A DNA stretch of 64,000 bases from Pseudomonas sp. St316 (GCF_018325905.1 NZ_AP021901.1:2852001-2916000); one strand, 5' to 3'; shown: positions 25,615 through 36,143, counted from the first letter of the stretch. The notes: generated by a model from the sequence alone, not told the origin. A program made the numbers and translations.

Positions 25615-26855
25615 GGTTGCTCGCTCTCCATCTGCACGTCTTGCAACAGCACGGCAAAGTCCTTGAGGGTCTGTTCGTCCACTTCGTTGCCGTAGGTGTC
25701 CTGCCAGGCGCGGCTGAACAACTCCTGCGGGCTGAGTTGATCCAGCTCCACCAGTGCGCTGCCGTCATCGGCACTGCCGGAGCCACCGTTGCCGGCGTAC
25801 TCGGCGGCGATCCGCACCAGGCGTACGGCCTTGCCTTGCAGTGCGGTTTCAACCTGGTGACGCAGGTCTGGCTGCGGTTCATCGAGGCGCACCCGCACTT
25901 CCAGCCAGGGTTGGCGCTGGACATCGGCCAGCAGGTCGATGTCGGGCAGGTCCTTGAGTTGCCCCAGCAGATCGGCCAGCGGCGCCGGGCCCAGGCGTTG
26001 CAGGTTGACGGCTCGTGGGATCAGGCGCGGCTCGACCTTGACCAGGGCCTCGCCGTCCAGGGTGATGTCGAGGATCTGATGCTGATAACCGATCTCCGAA
26101 AATGACAGCGGGATCGGCGAACCGCTGTAGCGGATACGCTCTTCACCGTTGACCTTCTGCGGCTTGTGCAAGTGGCCGAGGGCGACGTAGCTGATGCTCG
26201 GGCCGAACAGGCTGGCGGGCAGGGCCTCGGCGTTGCCGATGATCAGGCTGCGCTCGGAATCCTCGGACACCGAACCGCCGGCCATGTGCGCATGACTGAT
26301 GGCGATCAGCGCCTGGCCCTTCTTGCGCTTGCTGTTGGCCGCGGCGATCAGCCACTCATGCACCTGGCCGATGCCTCGCAGGTAGTCGTCGCCCAGTTGT
26401 GCGCCGGTGACTTCGGCAGGGCGCAGGAACGGCAGGGCCAGGCACCACGCCTTGACCTTGCCCTTGGCATCGGGCAATGGCAACAACAGGCGCTCGACAT
26501 CCAATTGGCCGTCGTCCAGCCACAGCACCCGGCCCAGGGCGTGGGTGCGCAGGCGTCGCATCAGCGGCGCAGGCAATTCGATACGCGAGCCGGAGTCGTG
26601 GTTGCCGGCGATCATCACGAGGGTGAGGTTGGCGTTTTGCTCATGGGCGCTGACGATGAAATCGTACAGCCGCTCCTGGGCTTTGACCGGCGGGTTGACG
26701 GTGTCGAAGATGTCGCCGGCGATCAGCAGCACGTCGGGTTTTTCGTGGGTCAGCTGACGCAGCAGCCAGTCGAGGAAGCAGGCGTGTTCGAAATCGCGTT
26801 CCTGGCCGTGCAGGTTTTGCCCCAGGTGCCAGTCGGAGGTGTGAAACAGACGCAA
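25611..26855 (-). CDS. sbcD: Exonuclease subunit SbcD (Mre11-like nuclease)
   Basis: A 414-residue metallophosphoesterase partner of SbcC. Metal-binding motifs are SDWHLGQ (Asp8, His10), GDIFDTVNPP and AGNHDS, with HAHM and GHLH (LGHLHKPQ) later in the chain. The start codon is TTG at 26855, preceded by GGAG, with no better ATG at the right place before the conserved RLFHTSDWH. The stop overlaps the sbcC start (ATGA). Confidence 0.95.
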   Translation of the reverse strand: MRLFHTSDWHLGQNLHGQERDFEHACFLDWLLRQLTHEKPDVLLIAGDIFDTVNPPVKAQERLYDFIVSAHEQNANLTLVMIAGNHDSGSRIELPAPLMRRLRTHALGRVLWLDDGQLDVERLLLPLPDAKGKVKAWCLALPFLRPAEVTGAQLGDDYLRGIGQVHEWLIAAANSKRKKGQALIAISHAHMAGGSVSEDSERSLIIGNAEALPASLFGPSISYVALGHLHKPQKVNGEERIRYSGSPIPLSFSEIGYQHQILDITLDGEALVKVEPRLIPRAVNLQRLGPAPLADLLGQLKDLPDIDLLADVQRQPWLEVRVRLDEPQPDLRHQVETALQGKAVRLVRIAAEYAGNGGSGSADDGSALVELDQLSPQELFSRAWQDTYGNEVDEQTLKDFAVLLQDVQMESEQP

Positions 26856-26986
26856 GGTGAACTCCAGGAAACAGATGATGGCCGCAGGTGAAGAGGGCGG
26901 CTAAAAAAGCAGAGTTTACTGGGAAACGGGGGAGAGGACTTGTTCAACTTTGTTGCGTGTACAAGCGGATGAATCGACCACTGAAC

Positions 26987-27120
26987 TGTGGCGAGGGGAT
27001 TTATCCCTGCTGGGCTGCGCAGCAGCCCCTCATAAAACTGAATGCATTTCGCCAGGCACACCGCGGCGCTTGGCTTCAGGGCCGCTGCGCGCCCCAACGG
27101 GGATAAATCCCCTCGCCACA
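26987..27120. repeat. Inverted pair of the GTGGCGAGGGGATTTATCCC repeat family
   Basis: A left arm from 26987 and an inverted right arm ending at 27120 enclose a further hairpin (GCTGGGCTGCGCAGCAGCCC, 27009-27028). It lies between batD and sbcD. The rest of the 26856-27131 gap shows only the short sbcD leader. Confidence 0.85.
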
Positions 27121-27131
27121 GGAGGCAGTCG

Positions 27132-28769
27132 CTACTTGGGATAAAGCGGCGGTAACCCCGCCTCAACACCAGCGTCCGGCGCTCCTTCGATAGGCGGAAT
27201 GGTGCGAATTGCCCGCCACAGGTCTTCGCCTTGCCAGTGTTGGCCGGTCTCGCTGTAGAGCGCGCCGTTGAGACCGTCCAGGGCGTCGGACAGCGGTACG
27301 AAACGCGCCGCCATGTCGGCCAGGGTTTCCGGTTGCTGGCGCGCCCAGGCATCCAGGGCCTGGCGGGTGGCGTGGGGGTCGTTGGCCAGGCAGGTACGTT
27401 TGAGATCATCCAGCAGGGTGCGCGGGCTCGGTCCGGTCTGGGTCGAGCGCAGGATTGCTGGCTGCCAGCGGGCGCGCCACCACAAGCCGAAGCCCAGCAG
27501 CGTGGTGCAGGCGAGGAGGAAGGTGCTCAGTTGCCAGTACCACAGGGTCTCGCTGTCGACCGTTGTCACGATCTGCGTCGTGCCGGCCGGCGTGTCCACC
27601 ATCAAGCTTGGATTGTTCGCCACTTGCAGGGTCCGCGCCGGGAGACTGGTGCGGTCCAGGTGGTCTTCCAAGGTGTTCCACCAGACCACTTCCACCGGTG
27701 GCAGCTCGATGGTCCCGCTGCGGTTGGGCACCAGGGCCTCGCGGTCTTCGCGGCTGCCCACCAGCCCGCGCTCACTGTTGCGGCTGCTGAGTACCGGCTG
27801 GTCCGGATAGCGCCGCAGGCCATTGATCTCAGTGGCCGGCAGCGGTGGCAACTGGGCGCTGGCCAGGCCTTCGGCTTCCAGGGTCAGGCTGCGGGTCAGC
27901 GAATCGCCGACCTGGCTGTGGGTCGGTTCCGGGCTCCAGCTTTCACTCAAGGACAGGCTGCGTGCCGGCAGCCAGGGCACGTCGGCCGGATAACTGGCAG
28001 GCTTGGGCTTGACGCGCAGCAACAGTTGCGTGGAGTTTACCCGCATCAACTGGCCGGGCTTGGGACCCGAAGGTACGGCGTCCTGGGCCACCGGCTCGAC
28101 CAGGGTAGCGCTGAAGGTCTGGGCCGGAATCGTCAGTTCGCCGCTGCGTTGCGGGTAGATGCCATAACGCAGTTCGATCACGCCGTGGCGCACATCGTTG
28201 ATGACTTTTTCATAGGTGCGCGATTCGCCCAGTTGCTCGGTGCGGGCGTCGGGGATGTGCAGCGGCGTGAGGCTGCTGTCGTCGTACAGCGACACCGAAT
28301 GGTAGATGCGCAGGGTCAGAATCGCCTGGGCCTGAACATACACTTCGGCCTGGTCGAGGCTGGCCTCGATGAACACTGCTGCCAGGGGCTGCGAGGCGTT
28401 GCGGGTTTCGCTTTCGATCACTTGCAGGGTGATCGGCTGGCTGGTCACTTCGCCCAGTTGCAACGGGGGAATGATCACGGTGCCGCTTTGGCGCGGCAGC
28501 AGGGTCACGATCCAACGGGTGGTGGCGCGGTTCTCACCGTCGAGGGTGGTCAACTGGTTGACCTGGCGGGTGCCGCGCACATCGAACAGGGCCTGGAGCG
28601 GGCCGAGGTCGGGTTTGCCAAACAACGTGGCGTCGTTGGATTCCAGGGTCAGCTCCACCGTTTCCCCGGAGTTCAGGCGGCTGCGGTCCACGCTGGCCGT
28701 CAGTTGTGCGGCCTGGGTCCCAGAGGCCCAGAGCAGCAAGGCGAGGAGGTACGCGGTGAAGCGGGTCAT
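27132..28769 (-). CDS. batD: BatD-like membrane protein (oxygen-tolerance family)
   Basis: A 545-residue protein with a signal peptide (MTRFTAYLLALLLWASGTQA), periplasmic immunoglobulin-like regions (LTASVDRSRLNSGETVELTL is the usual BatD start), and one transmembrane segment near residue 411 (WYWQLSTFLLACTTLLGFGLWW) before a cytoplasmic tail. BatD proteins act with the MoxR ATPase and vWA proteins in envelope stress or aerotolerance, with the exact role unsettled. It is the last gene of the six-gene operon and overlaps batB by 4 bp. Confidence 0.88.
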   Translation of the reverse strand: MTRFTAYLLALLLWASGTQAAQLTASVDRSRLNSGETVELTLESNDATLFGKPDLGPLQALFDVRGTRQVNQLTTLDGENRATTRWIVTLLPRQSGTVIIPPLQLGEVTSQPITLQVIESETRNASQPLAAVFIEASLDQAEVYVQAQAILTLRIYHSVSLYDDSSLTPLHIPDARTEQLGESRTYEKVINDVRHGVIELRYGIYPQRSGELTIPAQTFSATLVEPVAQDAVPSGPKPGQLMRVNSTQLLLRVKPKPASYPADVPWLPARSLSLSESWSPEPTHSQVGDSLTRSLTLEAEGLASAQLPPLPATEINGLRRYPDQPVLSSRNSERGLVGSREDREALVPNRSGTIELPPVEVVWWNTLEDHLDRTSLPARTLQVANNPSLMVDTPAGTTQIVTTVDSETLWYWQLSTFLLACTTLLGFGLWWRARWQPAILRSTQTGPSPRTLLDDLKRTCLANDPHATRQALDAWARQQPETLADMAARFVPLSDALDGLNGALYSETGQHWQGEDLWRAIRTIPPIEGAPDAGVEAGLPPLYPK

Positions 28770-30502
28770 GGGTTTTTTCCCTGGGCCTGATGGCTTTGCT
28801 GTTCATACCAGAATTTACGCCTGAGCAGCTCGCCCGGATTATCGGGGATCTGGCGCAGCCATTGTTCCAGGGCCTGGCGTTGTTCTTCTTCATTATGCTG
28901 GCCAGCGGCGGGACGCAACGGCGGGGTGGTGGTCTGCTCGTCCGGCAACTCGCTGCCCGGTACATCCTGGGCGGTGGGCGGTTGCGCCGTTCGTGGCGGC
29001 TGGGATTCGTCTGGCGTCGTGGTTGCCTCGGCGGCTGGCTGTCCCGGTTCGGAAGACTGGCGCGCCGAAGCGCTATCGGGCGTTTGCTCGGCCTGGCCCG
29101 GCTCTTCGCTTTCGGCGGGGTTGGGCTCTGGCGCCGGTGGTGTTTGTTCGTTCAGCAGGTTCTGCACCAGAGCTTTGTTGGTCTGGGCAGGGCGCAAATC
29201 GGGTTGCAGCTCCAAGGCTTGCTCATAGGCATCCAGTGCCGCTTCCAACTCTCCACTGCGGGCCAGGGCATTGCCACGATTGTAGTGCGCACGGGCGTCG
29301 TTGCCTTCGGCGAAGCGCTGGGCGGCCTCGCTGTATCGGCCTGCTTCGTACAGGGCGACGCCTTGCCATTGGCGGTCCTCGAAATGGTCGGCGGCTTCGG
29401 CGGGACGCTTTTGCTTGAGCAGGTGCTGGCCCTGTTGGTCGGCGCGCAGCCACAAGTCCTGGAGCTCGAAAGCATGGCCGGTCTGCGGCAGCACGAACAG
29501 TAGCGGCAGGCAGAACAGCCAGCCTCGACGCCCGGCGCAGGCGGCCAGCAGCAACAATGGCAGGAGCAGCCAATAGCCCTGGTCGGCCCAGGTGTCCAGG
29601 CGCAACGTCTGGCCGTCGCTGCGCAGATGGCGAGGGCCGCCCAGCAGGCCCAGGCCGCGCAGGTCGCTGTCGTCCAACCGTGCCGGCCGGTAGCGCCCGT
29701 CCAGTTCGTTGGCGAAGGCCTTCAGGCCCGGGCTGTCCAGGCGTGGCACCAGGATCGCGCCCTGGGCATCCTTGAGATAACTGCCATCTTCCTGGGCCAC
29801 CGGTGCGCCTTCGCGGGTGCCGATGCCCAGCATCAGCCATTGCGTGGCGGAACCGTCCAGGACCTGGTGGATGCCTTGGCGTTCCTGTTCGTTCAACGAC
29901 GAACCGATCAGCAGGATCCGACCCTGTCCGAGTTCTCCCTGGTCCAACAGGGCCAAGGCCTTTTGGATGGCCAGGTCGGCGCGATGGCCGCCCTGGGGCA
30001 TGATCGACGGCGCGAGGGCTTCGAGCAGGTTGACGCTGGTGGACAGATCGTCGGACAACGGCACCAGCGTGTGGGCACTGCCGGCATAAACGATGATCGC
30101 GGTCTGGGCATCGCTGCGGTTCTGCAACAGGTCCAGGACTTTGCGTCGGGCTTGTTCCAGGCGCGTAGGCGCAACGTCGGTGGCGAGCATCTCGGGGGTC
30201 AGTTCCAGCACCACCACCAGCGGATCGGCGGGTTTCTGGCTGATCTGTTCGACCCGCGCCCAGCTCGGCCCCAGCAACGCCAGCACGACCAGCAGCCAAC
30301 CCAGACCCAGGGCAATCCACGGCAACCGGCTTTCACGGCCACTGCCGCCACTGAGCAGCATGGCGTGGAAGGCCGGCGGCAGGATCATCTGCCAGCGACC
30401 CACACGTTTCTGCCGGTGCCACAGTTGCCAGAGCAACCAGCCCAGCAACGGTAGCAGCAGCACGAACCAGGGGCGCAGCCAGTGCGGCCAGAGGGCGATC
30501 AT
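28766..30502 (-). CDS. BatB-like vWA protein with TPR domain and altered metal site
   Basis: A 578-residue inner-membrane protein with two N-terminal hydrophobic segments, a von Willebrand A domain (~90-300), a further membrane segment (GYWLLLPLLLLAACAG), TPR repeats around AHYNRGNALARSGELEAALD, and a long Pro/Glu-rich tail. The MIDAS position reads LELTPEM (Glu100-x-Thr102-x-Glu104) where the canonical motif is DxSxS, so normal metal binding is doubtful. I take the start at 30502, whose ATGA overlaps the batA stop, instead of an upstream in-frame start inside batA. It combines the roles given to separate BatB and BatC proteins in some bacteria. Confidence 0.87.
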   Translation of the reverse strand: MIALWPHWLRPWFVLLLPLLGWLLWQLWHRQKRVGRWQMILPPAFHAMLLSGGSGRESRLPWIALGLGWLLVVLALLGPSWARVEQISQKPADPLVVVLELTPEMLATDVAPTRLEQARRKVLDLLQNRSDAQTAIIVYAGSAHTLVPLSDDLSTSVNLLEALAPSIMPQGGHRADLAIQKALALLDQGELGQGRILLIGSSLNEQERQGIHQVLDGSATQWLMLGIGTREGAPVAQEDGSYLKDAQGAILVPRLDSPGLKAFANELDGRYRPARLDDSDLRGLGLLGGPRHLRSDGQTLRLDTWADQGYWLLLPLLLLAACAGRRGWLFCLPLLFVLPQTGHAFELQDLWLRADQQGQHLLKQKRPAEAADHFEDRQWQGVALYEAGRYSEAAQRFAEGNDARAHYNRGNALARSGELEAALDAYEQALELQPDLRPAQTNKALVQNLLNEQTPPAPEPNPAESEEPGQAEQTPDSASARQSSEPGQPAAEATTTPDESQPPRTAQPPTAQDVPGSELPDEQTTTPPLRPAAGQHNEEEQRQALEQWLRQIPDNPGELLRRKFWYEQQSHQAQGKNP

Positions 30503-31578
30503 CGACGCCTCCGCAAGCGCAAGCGCTTGAGCCGCTGCCGCCATTCGGTGTGTTGCGCCGGCTGGAACAATGCTTGGTTGAGTAGACGCTGCAGCGGGTT
30601 GTCCGGCCAGCGCGCCCGGGCCACCAGCAGCATGCTCAACAGCAGCGCAACGGCCAGGGGCCAGTGATACAGCGCCAGGGCAGGGCGCGCCTGGGTCGGT
30701 TGCTGGGTCACCGGTTCGAGCTGGTCGAGGGTGGTCTTGATCGCCAGCAATTGCTCACCGTCCTGGGCACGGAAATAGCGACCGCCGGTGGCTTGGGCGA
30801 TTTCCTTGAGGGTCGCTTCATCCAGGTCCAGGCTCGGGTTGACGCCGAGAAAGCCCGCCGTGCCGCTTTGTTCCGGGTCGGCACCGATGCCGATCGGGTA
30901 GATTTTCACGCCTTCGTCGGCGGCCAGCCGCGCGGCGGTCAGCGGGTCGATTTCGCCGCCGTTGTTGGCGCCGTCGGTGACCAGGATCAACACGCGGCTA
31001 TGGGCCGGCCGTTGGCGCAGGCGCTTGAGGGCCAGGCCAATGGCGTCGCCGATGGCGGTATTCTTGCCGGCAATGCCAATGCGTGCCTCATCGAGCCAAT
31101 GGCGCACCGTGCGCCGGTCGAAGGTCAGCGGTGCCTGCAAGTAGGCCTGGCTGCCGAACAGGATCAGGCCGACCCGGTCACCTTCGCGCCCTTCAAGAAA
31201 ATCCCCGAGCATATGCTGGACCAGCGTGAGGCGACTGACGTCTTCGTCTTTCCATTGCATGTCGGGAAAGTCCATGGAGCCCGAGACATCCACCGCCACC
31301 ATCAGGTCGCGACCGCTGGCGGCGATGGGCAATGGCTCGCCCAACCACTGCGGTCGGGCAGCGGCGATCAGCAACAGCAGCCAGAGCAGGATGAAGGGTG
31401 CCTGTTGCCGCCAGGTCGGCAGATTGGCCCGGGCTCGCCGACCCACCAGGCCTTCCAGGTCCTCAAGGAAGCTGACCTTGAGCGCTGGCTCGCCGCTGTC
31501 GGCCGCCGGCAGCGCCAGGCGCATCAGCCAAGGCAGCGGCAACAGGGCGAATACCCACGGCCAGGCGAACTCAAACAT
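30499..31578 (-). CDS. batA: BatA-like vWA-domain membrane protein
   Basis: A 359-residue protein with N-terminal membrane segments (FAWPWVFALLPLPWLM and LLWLLLLIAAARP). Its vWA domain has an intact MIDAS motif, DVSGSM (Asp97, Ser99, Ser101). A C-terminal membrane segment is present (YHWPLAVALLLSMLLVA). It overlaps the DUF4381 gene by 8 bp and batB by 4 bp. With MoxR it is thought to form a chaperone-like or stress-response assembly at the inner membrane. Confidence 0.9.
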   Translation of the reverse strand: MFEFAWPWVFALLPLPWLMRLALPAADSGEPALKVSFLEDLEGLVGRRARANLPTWRQQAPFILLWLLLLIAAARPQWLGEPLPIAASGRDLMVAVDVSGSMDFPDMQWKDEDVSRLTLVQHMLGDFLEGREGDRVGLILFGSQAYLQAPLTFDRRTVRHWLDEARIGIAGKNTAIGDAIGLALKRLRQRPAHSRVLILVTDGANNGGEIDPLTAARLAADEGVKIYPIGIGADPEQSGTAGFLGVNPSLDLDEATLKEIAQATGGRYFRAQDGEQLLAIKTTLDQLEPVTQQPTQARPALALYHWPLAVALLLSMLLVARARWPDNPLQRLLNQALFQPAQHTEWRQRLKRLRLRRRR

Positions 31579-32065
31579 GTTTGCGAATCCAGATTTCGAC
31601 CGCCTGGGTCAGGCCGGCGATGGCTTTGTCATCGAGCTTGCATTCGGGTTTGTAGGCGCCTTCCACCAATACCATCCAGCGCGTCAGGCCAGCTGCCGGG
31701 CAGCGGTTATCCAGGAAAGCCAGCCATTTGCGCCCGTTGAGGGTGTGGCTCTGGCTGTAGGGGTAATGGTTGCGACACAGGCGCTTGAGCAGCCCGTTGA
31801 GCTGCTGCAGCCAAGCCCCGGCCGGCGCCCCATCGTAGGGTTTGGGCAGCCGGGCGAGTTCGGCCAGCGCGGCCAGGCGCACCGGGTCCAGGGGTTGTTC
31901 GGCACGGGTGCCGGTGCGCTTGGCGGGAATGAACCGGCGCAACTGCCACAGGCCCAGGCCCAGCAAGGGGATTAAAACCAGCAGCAACCACCAGCCCGGC
32001 GCCGGGGGCCAGAAACCGATAGGGGGCGGCGCTATCAGCGGCTGCAATTGATCCAGGTTGCTCAT
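31571..32065 (-). CDS. DUF4381 domain protein
   Basis: A 164-residue protein with an N-terminal proline-rich start (LIAPPPIGFWPPAPGWW) and one membrane segment (LLLVLIPLLGLGLWQLRRF). A soluble helical domain contains LNGRKWLAFLD. This is the standard small partner of MoxR/Bat operons. The ATG at 32065 overlaps the DUF58 stop (ATGA). The function is unknown. Confidence 0.88.
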   Translation of the reverse strand: MSNLDQLQPLIAPPPIGFWPPAPGWWLLLVLIPLLGLGLWQLRRFIPAKRTGTRAEQPLDPVRLAALAELARLPKPYDGAPAGAWLQQLNGLLKRLCRNHYPYSQSHTLNGRKWLAFLDNRCPAAGLTRWMVLVEGAYKPECKLDDKAIAGLTQAVEIWIRKHV

Positions 32066-33006
32066 CGACTTTTCCCGGCCCGCTTGGGGTTCAGGTATTC
32101 GCGCAGTTGCTCGACCATGTCGCCCTGGGTGCTGAGGGGCATCATCAGGATCCGCAGCTTCTGCGCCAGTATTTCCCAGCGCTCCTGGCGTGCCTCGGCC
32201 TGTGCGCGATAGGCCTGGCGCAGTTCGAAGTTCAAGGTGTCGAGTTCCAACTGTGAAGCGTGTTGGGTGAAGCGCAGCAGGCCGGCGGCGGGCAGGGCGT
32301 GATCCAGCGGGTCCGACAGCGGCAGCAGCAACAGGTCGCAATGGCGCGACAGCAGGCTCAGCTGCTGTTCGGCGCTGTCGGACAACGCACGCTCGTCGCA
32401 AATCACGATCACCAGGCTGCCGGGCCGTAGCACTTCCCGGGCCCGACGCAGGGCGATGCCGAACGAGTCGCGATCCGGCTCGCCCTCGGTGTGCAGTGAC
32501 TGATTGACCCGCACCAGCCGATTGAGCAATTGCAACAGGCTCTGTTTGCTGCGTCGCGGCTTGACCTCGTAATGGGTGTTATTGCCGAACACCAGGCCGC
32601 CGACCCGGTCGTTGTGCCCCAGCGCGGCCCAGCCGATGAGGCTGGCGGCCTGGGCGGCGAGCACCGACTTGAACATCAGCCCCGAGCCGAAGAACAGCCG
32701 GTGGCTTTGCTCGATCATGATGAAGATCGGCCGCTCGCGTTCTTCGTGGAACAGTTTGGTGTGGGGCTCCTGGGTCCGGGCGGTGACGCGCCAGTCAATG
32801 GTGCGGACATCGTCGCCGGCCTGGTAGACCCGCACCTGGTCGAAATCGACCCCGCGTCCGCGCAGCTTGGAGTGATGCAGGCCGATCAGCGGACTGCGCT
32901 GTCCCGGTGTCGAGAACAACTGCACCTCGCGCACGCGATGGCGCATCTCGATCAGCTCCGAAAGGCTGACGCGGATGCCCGGTGCGGGCGCCAGTGGGTT
33001 ATTCAT
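32062..33006 (-). CDS. DUF58 domain protein (MoxR-associated)
   Basis: A 314-residue cytoplasmic protein with the DUF58 core: GRGVDFDQVRVYQAGDDVRTIDWRV near residue 50, then a vWA-like fold containing MIEQSHRLFFGSGLMFKS and VIVICDERALSD. It starts 9 bp after the moxR stop and overlaps the DUF4381 gene. In such operons it is presumed to act with the ATPase on the vWA proteins. Confidence 0.9.
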   Translation of the reverse strand: MNNPLAPAPGIRVSLSELIEMRHRVREVQLFSTPGQRSPLIGLHHSKLRGRGVDFDQVRVYQAGDDVRTIDWRVTARTQEPHTKLFHEERERPIFIMIEQSHRLFFGSGLMFKSVLAAQAASLIGWAALGHNDRVGGLVFGNNTHYEVKPRRSKQSLLQLLNRLVRVNQSLHTEGEPDRDSFGIALRRAREVLRPGSLVIVICDERALSDSAEQQLSLLSRHCDLLLLPLSDPLDHALPAAGLLRFTQHASQLELDTLNFELRQAYRAQAEARQERWEILAQKLRILMMPLSTQGDMVEQLREYLNPKRAGKSR

Positions 33007-33015
33007 GACGCATGC

Positions 33016-33975
<960 letters not shown>

Positions 33976-34112
33976 CGGTGACTGTTCCTGGAAAGGGTGG
34001 CCCCAGGCGTTTGGATAACGTCGGGGCTGGGGGCGTTACTTTAATGCATGGCGGGGGGTGGCGACTAACGGGATTTTGTCTGGTGTGCGGATTTGTGATC
34101 GGTTTGGATTCA

Positions 34113-34395
34113 TGGTGGGAGCGAGTTTGCTCGCGAAGACGTCGGTACATCCAGCATCATCGTCTCAGGCAGACCGCCATCGCGAGCAAGCTCGCTCCCA
34201 CAGAGCACCCGATGCCATGAACACTGGAGATCAGTGTGGGAGCCGAGCTTGCTCGCGATGACGGCGCAACATTCAACTTCAATGCAGCCTGACCCACCGC
34301 TATCGTGAGCAAGCTCAGCTCCCACAGGGGATTGGCGGTGGACGCAGGATCAAGGAACGCCACAGGTCCATTGTGGGAGCGAGCCTGCTCGCGAT
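34113..34395. repeat. Cluster of five REP elements
   Basis: REPs at 34113-34137 (fwd), 34179-34202 (rev), 34235-34259 (fwd, extra-base variant), 34302-34326 (rev, same variant) and 34372-34395 (fwd, unpaired): two REPINs plus a singlet. This fills most of the gap between moxR and the ABC exporter gene (33976-34427). The remainder carries the moxR leader and shows no further gene. Confidence 0.9.
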
Positions 34396-34427
34396 GACTG
34401 TAGTAGATCCGGCACTTCATATTTTCG

Positions 34428-36143
34428 CTAGTTTTGCATCCGAATCTCATCCACCAACAGCCTGATGGCTGGCCTATCGATCAGATCCCACCACGGGCCA
34501 TCCTCCACGATTGCCCCGTCATGCATCACAATGACCCGGTCAAACCGATGCAGGTGGTCAACGTCATGGGTGACACATATCAACCCCTGCCCGGCAAAAA
34601 CGTCAAATAACAGGTCCCAAAGAGGCGAGGTCAGCCTGGGTTCGATCGATGCGCTTGGCTCGTCGAACATATTGAATTTTCCCGGCTTGTTGATCAGACG
34701 CAGCAGCGATAGGCGTTTGGCTTCGCCTCCGGAGATATTCGATGCACTTTCGCTGACCTGCCGTGTTTTCACGATCTCATCCAGTTCCAGTTGCCGTATG
34801 GCTCTAGACAAAATCGGCGATGCGCTGCCTCCGAACAGAACCGATTGTTCAAAAGAGCCTTCCAGAAACTGCGGTTGTTGGGGGCAGTATCTCAAGGCGT
34901 CCAAGTGAGCTTGACCGGACAAAAGTGAGACCGGTACCGAGTCGATACTCAGTGGGTCCCGCTTTGATGCATCAAGCCCGGCGAGCACTTCCAGAAAAGT
35001 GGTTTTGCCTGCGCCGCTAGGGCCCGTAACGGCCACTGACTGTCCTTGAACAAATACCAGGGAGCGCTTGATCGACAGGCGAAGCGGTCCCGTTCCTGCT
35101 ACTTCGCAGGGGCCGAGTTCCAGAACTGAGGAGCGCTGGAAATCGACCCACTCCAGCCGATTGCTACGATCGAAATCCGGCAGTGATAGCAGATCCTGAA
35201 ATTGACGCTGGTCTGCAAGGAACTGATCAAGAACACGATACCCTTCAGTCAAGGTTGAAATACTGAGCAGGTAACTCCCCGCGATTGAAAAAATGGCAAC
35301 CAGCTGCCCGACGCTGATACTGGGCTGACCCGAAAGCTGGTCCACGACGCCCCAGTAGAGCAATCCTCCTGTGGAAAGGCTTACGAACAGTATCTTGGCG
35401 GTGCTCAGCAGGCCGCCAGAGGATGCCGTAGTCACAGCAGCGTCGGCATAACGTCCGAACGCCGCGTTCAACGGGTGCAGGGCAGTGGGTATGGCACTTT
35501 CCAGTTTTATGGTTTTTCCCGCGTTGAGGGTGTTGTAGAGGTGGGCACTTAACTCATCTTCCTGTTCATTGACTGCATCAATGTGCTTTCTCCGCCATCT
35601 GATAATTTTATGGGTAACAGCCAGATAAATAATTCCGAACACCGTCATGCTCAAAAAAATTTCACCGCCCCCTATGTAAATAAAAGCCGCCCCAACAACT
35701 ATGAATTCCAAAAGTACGGGAAGCGCAATGGTTACAATGAAAGTGAGTAGTTGTTCGTGCGCGGTAATTCCGCGCTCGACCGATTTGATGAAGTGGCCGA
35801 TTCTCCAGGAGTTGAACAACGAAAACTCTTTACCTATGAGTTCGCTGATCCACTCAATGGAAGCGTTCATGATAATGCTCTGTACCAGCTTGGACAGCGC
35901 ATGGAGTTGCAGGGGAGTGATGATGGCATGAATGCATCCCGCGACAATCAGGCCTGTCGTCAGTGCGAGCAGGGTGCTGGATGCCGGATTTGTGTTGTCT
36001 TGCAGGGTGTCAATGATGGTTCCGAGTAACAGTGGAGGGGCAAGTGTGATGAGTTTGAGTGCGATGATTGTGACTATAGTCATCGCTAGAAGTTTGGTGT
36101 GTTGCTTGTAGGCGTTTTTTATCATTGCCCGGAGGCTATGCAT
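34428..36143 (-). CDS. ABC exporter (membrane and ATPase domains fused), low-GC, probably acquired
   Basis: A 571-residue half-transporter with membrane segments in residues ~18-300 and an ATPase domain after ~340. It has Walker A GPSGAGKTT (374-382), signature NISGGEAKR (469-477), Walker B FNMFDEP with Asp494/Glu495, and switch His526 (THD). It is a type I exporter; cargo is unknown. The ATG at 36143 has AGGAG upstream. The frame stays open 79 codons further upstream without a good start. Base composition is far below neighbours: 23 G+C of 60 at 35581-35640 and 25 of 60 at 35701-35760, against 43 of 60 at 36601-36660. No peptide, siderophore or immunity gene is visible beside it. Confidence 0.85.
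   Translation of the reverse strand: MHSLRAMIKNAYKQHTKLLAMTIVTIIALKLITLAPPLLLGTIIDTLQDNTNPASSTLLALTTGLIVAGCIHAIITPLQLHALSKLVQSIIMNASIEWISELIGKEFSLFNSWRIGHFIKSVERGITAHEQLLTFIVTIALPVLLEFIVVGAAFIYIGGGEIFLSMTVFGIIYLAVTHKIIRWRRKHIDAVNEQEDELSAHLYNTLNAGKTIKLESAIPTALHPLNAAFGRYADAAVTTASSGGLLSTAKILFVSLSTGGLLYWGVVDQLSGQPSISVGQLVAIFSIAGSYLLSISTLTEGYRVLDQFLADQRQFQDLLSLPDFDRSNRLEWVDFQRSSVLELGPCEVAGTGPLRLSIKRSLVFVQGQSVAVTGPSGAGKTTFLEVLAGLDASKRDPLSIDSVPVSLLSGQAHLDALRYCPQQPQFLEGSFEQSVLFGGSASPILSRAIRQLELDEIVKTRQVSESASNISGGEAKRLSLLRLINKPGKFNMFDEPSASIEPRLTSPLWDLLFDVFAGQGLICVTHDVDHLHRFDRVIVMHDGAIVEDGPWWDLIDRPAIRLLVDEIRMQN

Noticed and set aside
26987..27120. A structured small RNA gene between batD and sbcD
   Set aside because: The hairpins are explained by the same inverted repeat pair found at 58865-58994; no promoter or terminator specific to an RNA gene is visible.
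34113..34395. Regularly spaced palindromes that could suggest a CRISPR array
   Set aside because: The repeats alternate in orientation, are imperfectly conserved and have uneven spacers, and no cas gene is present. They are REP elements.
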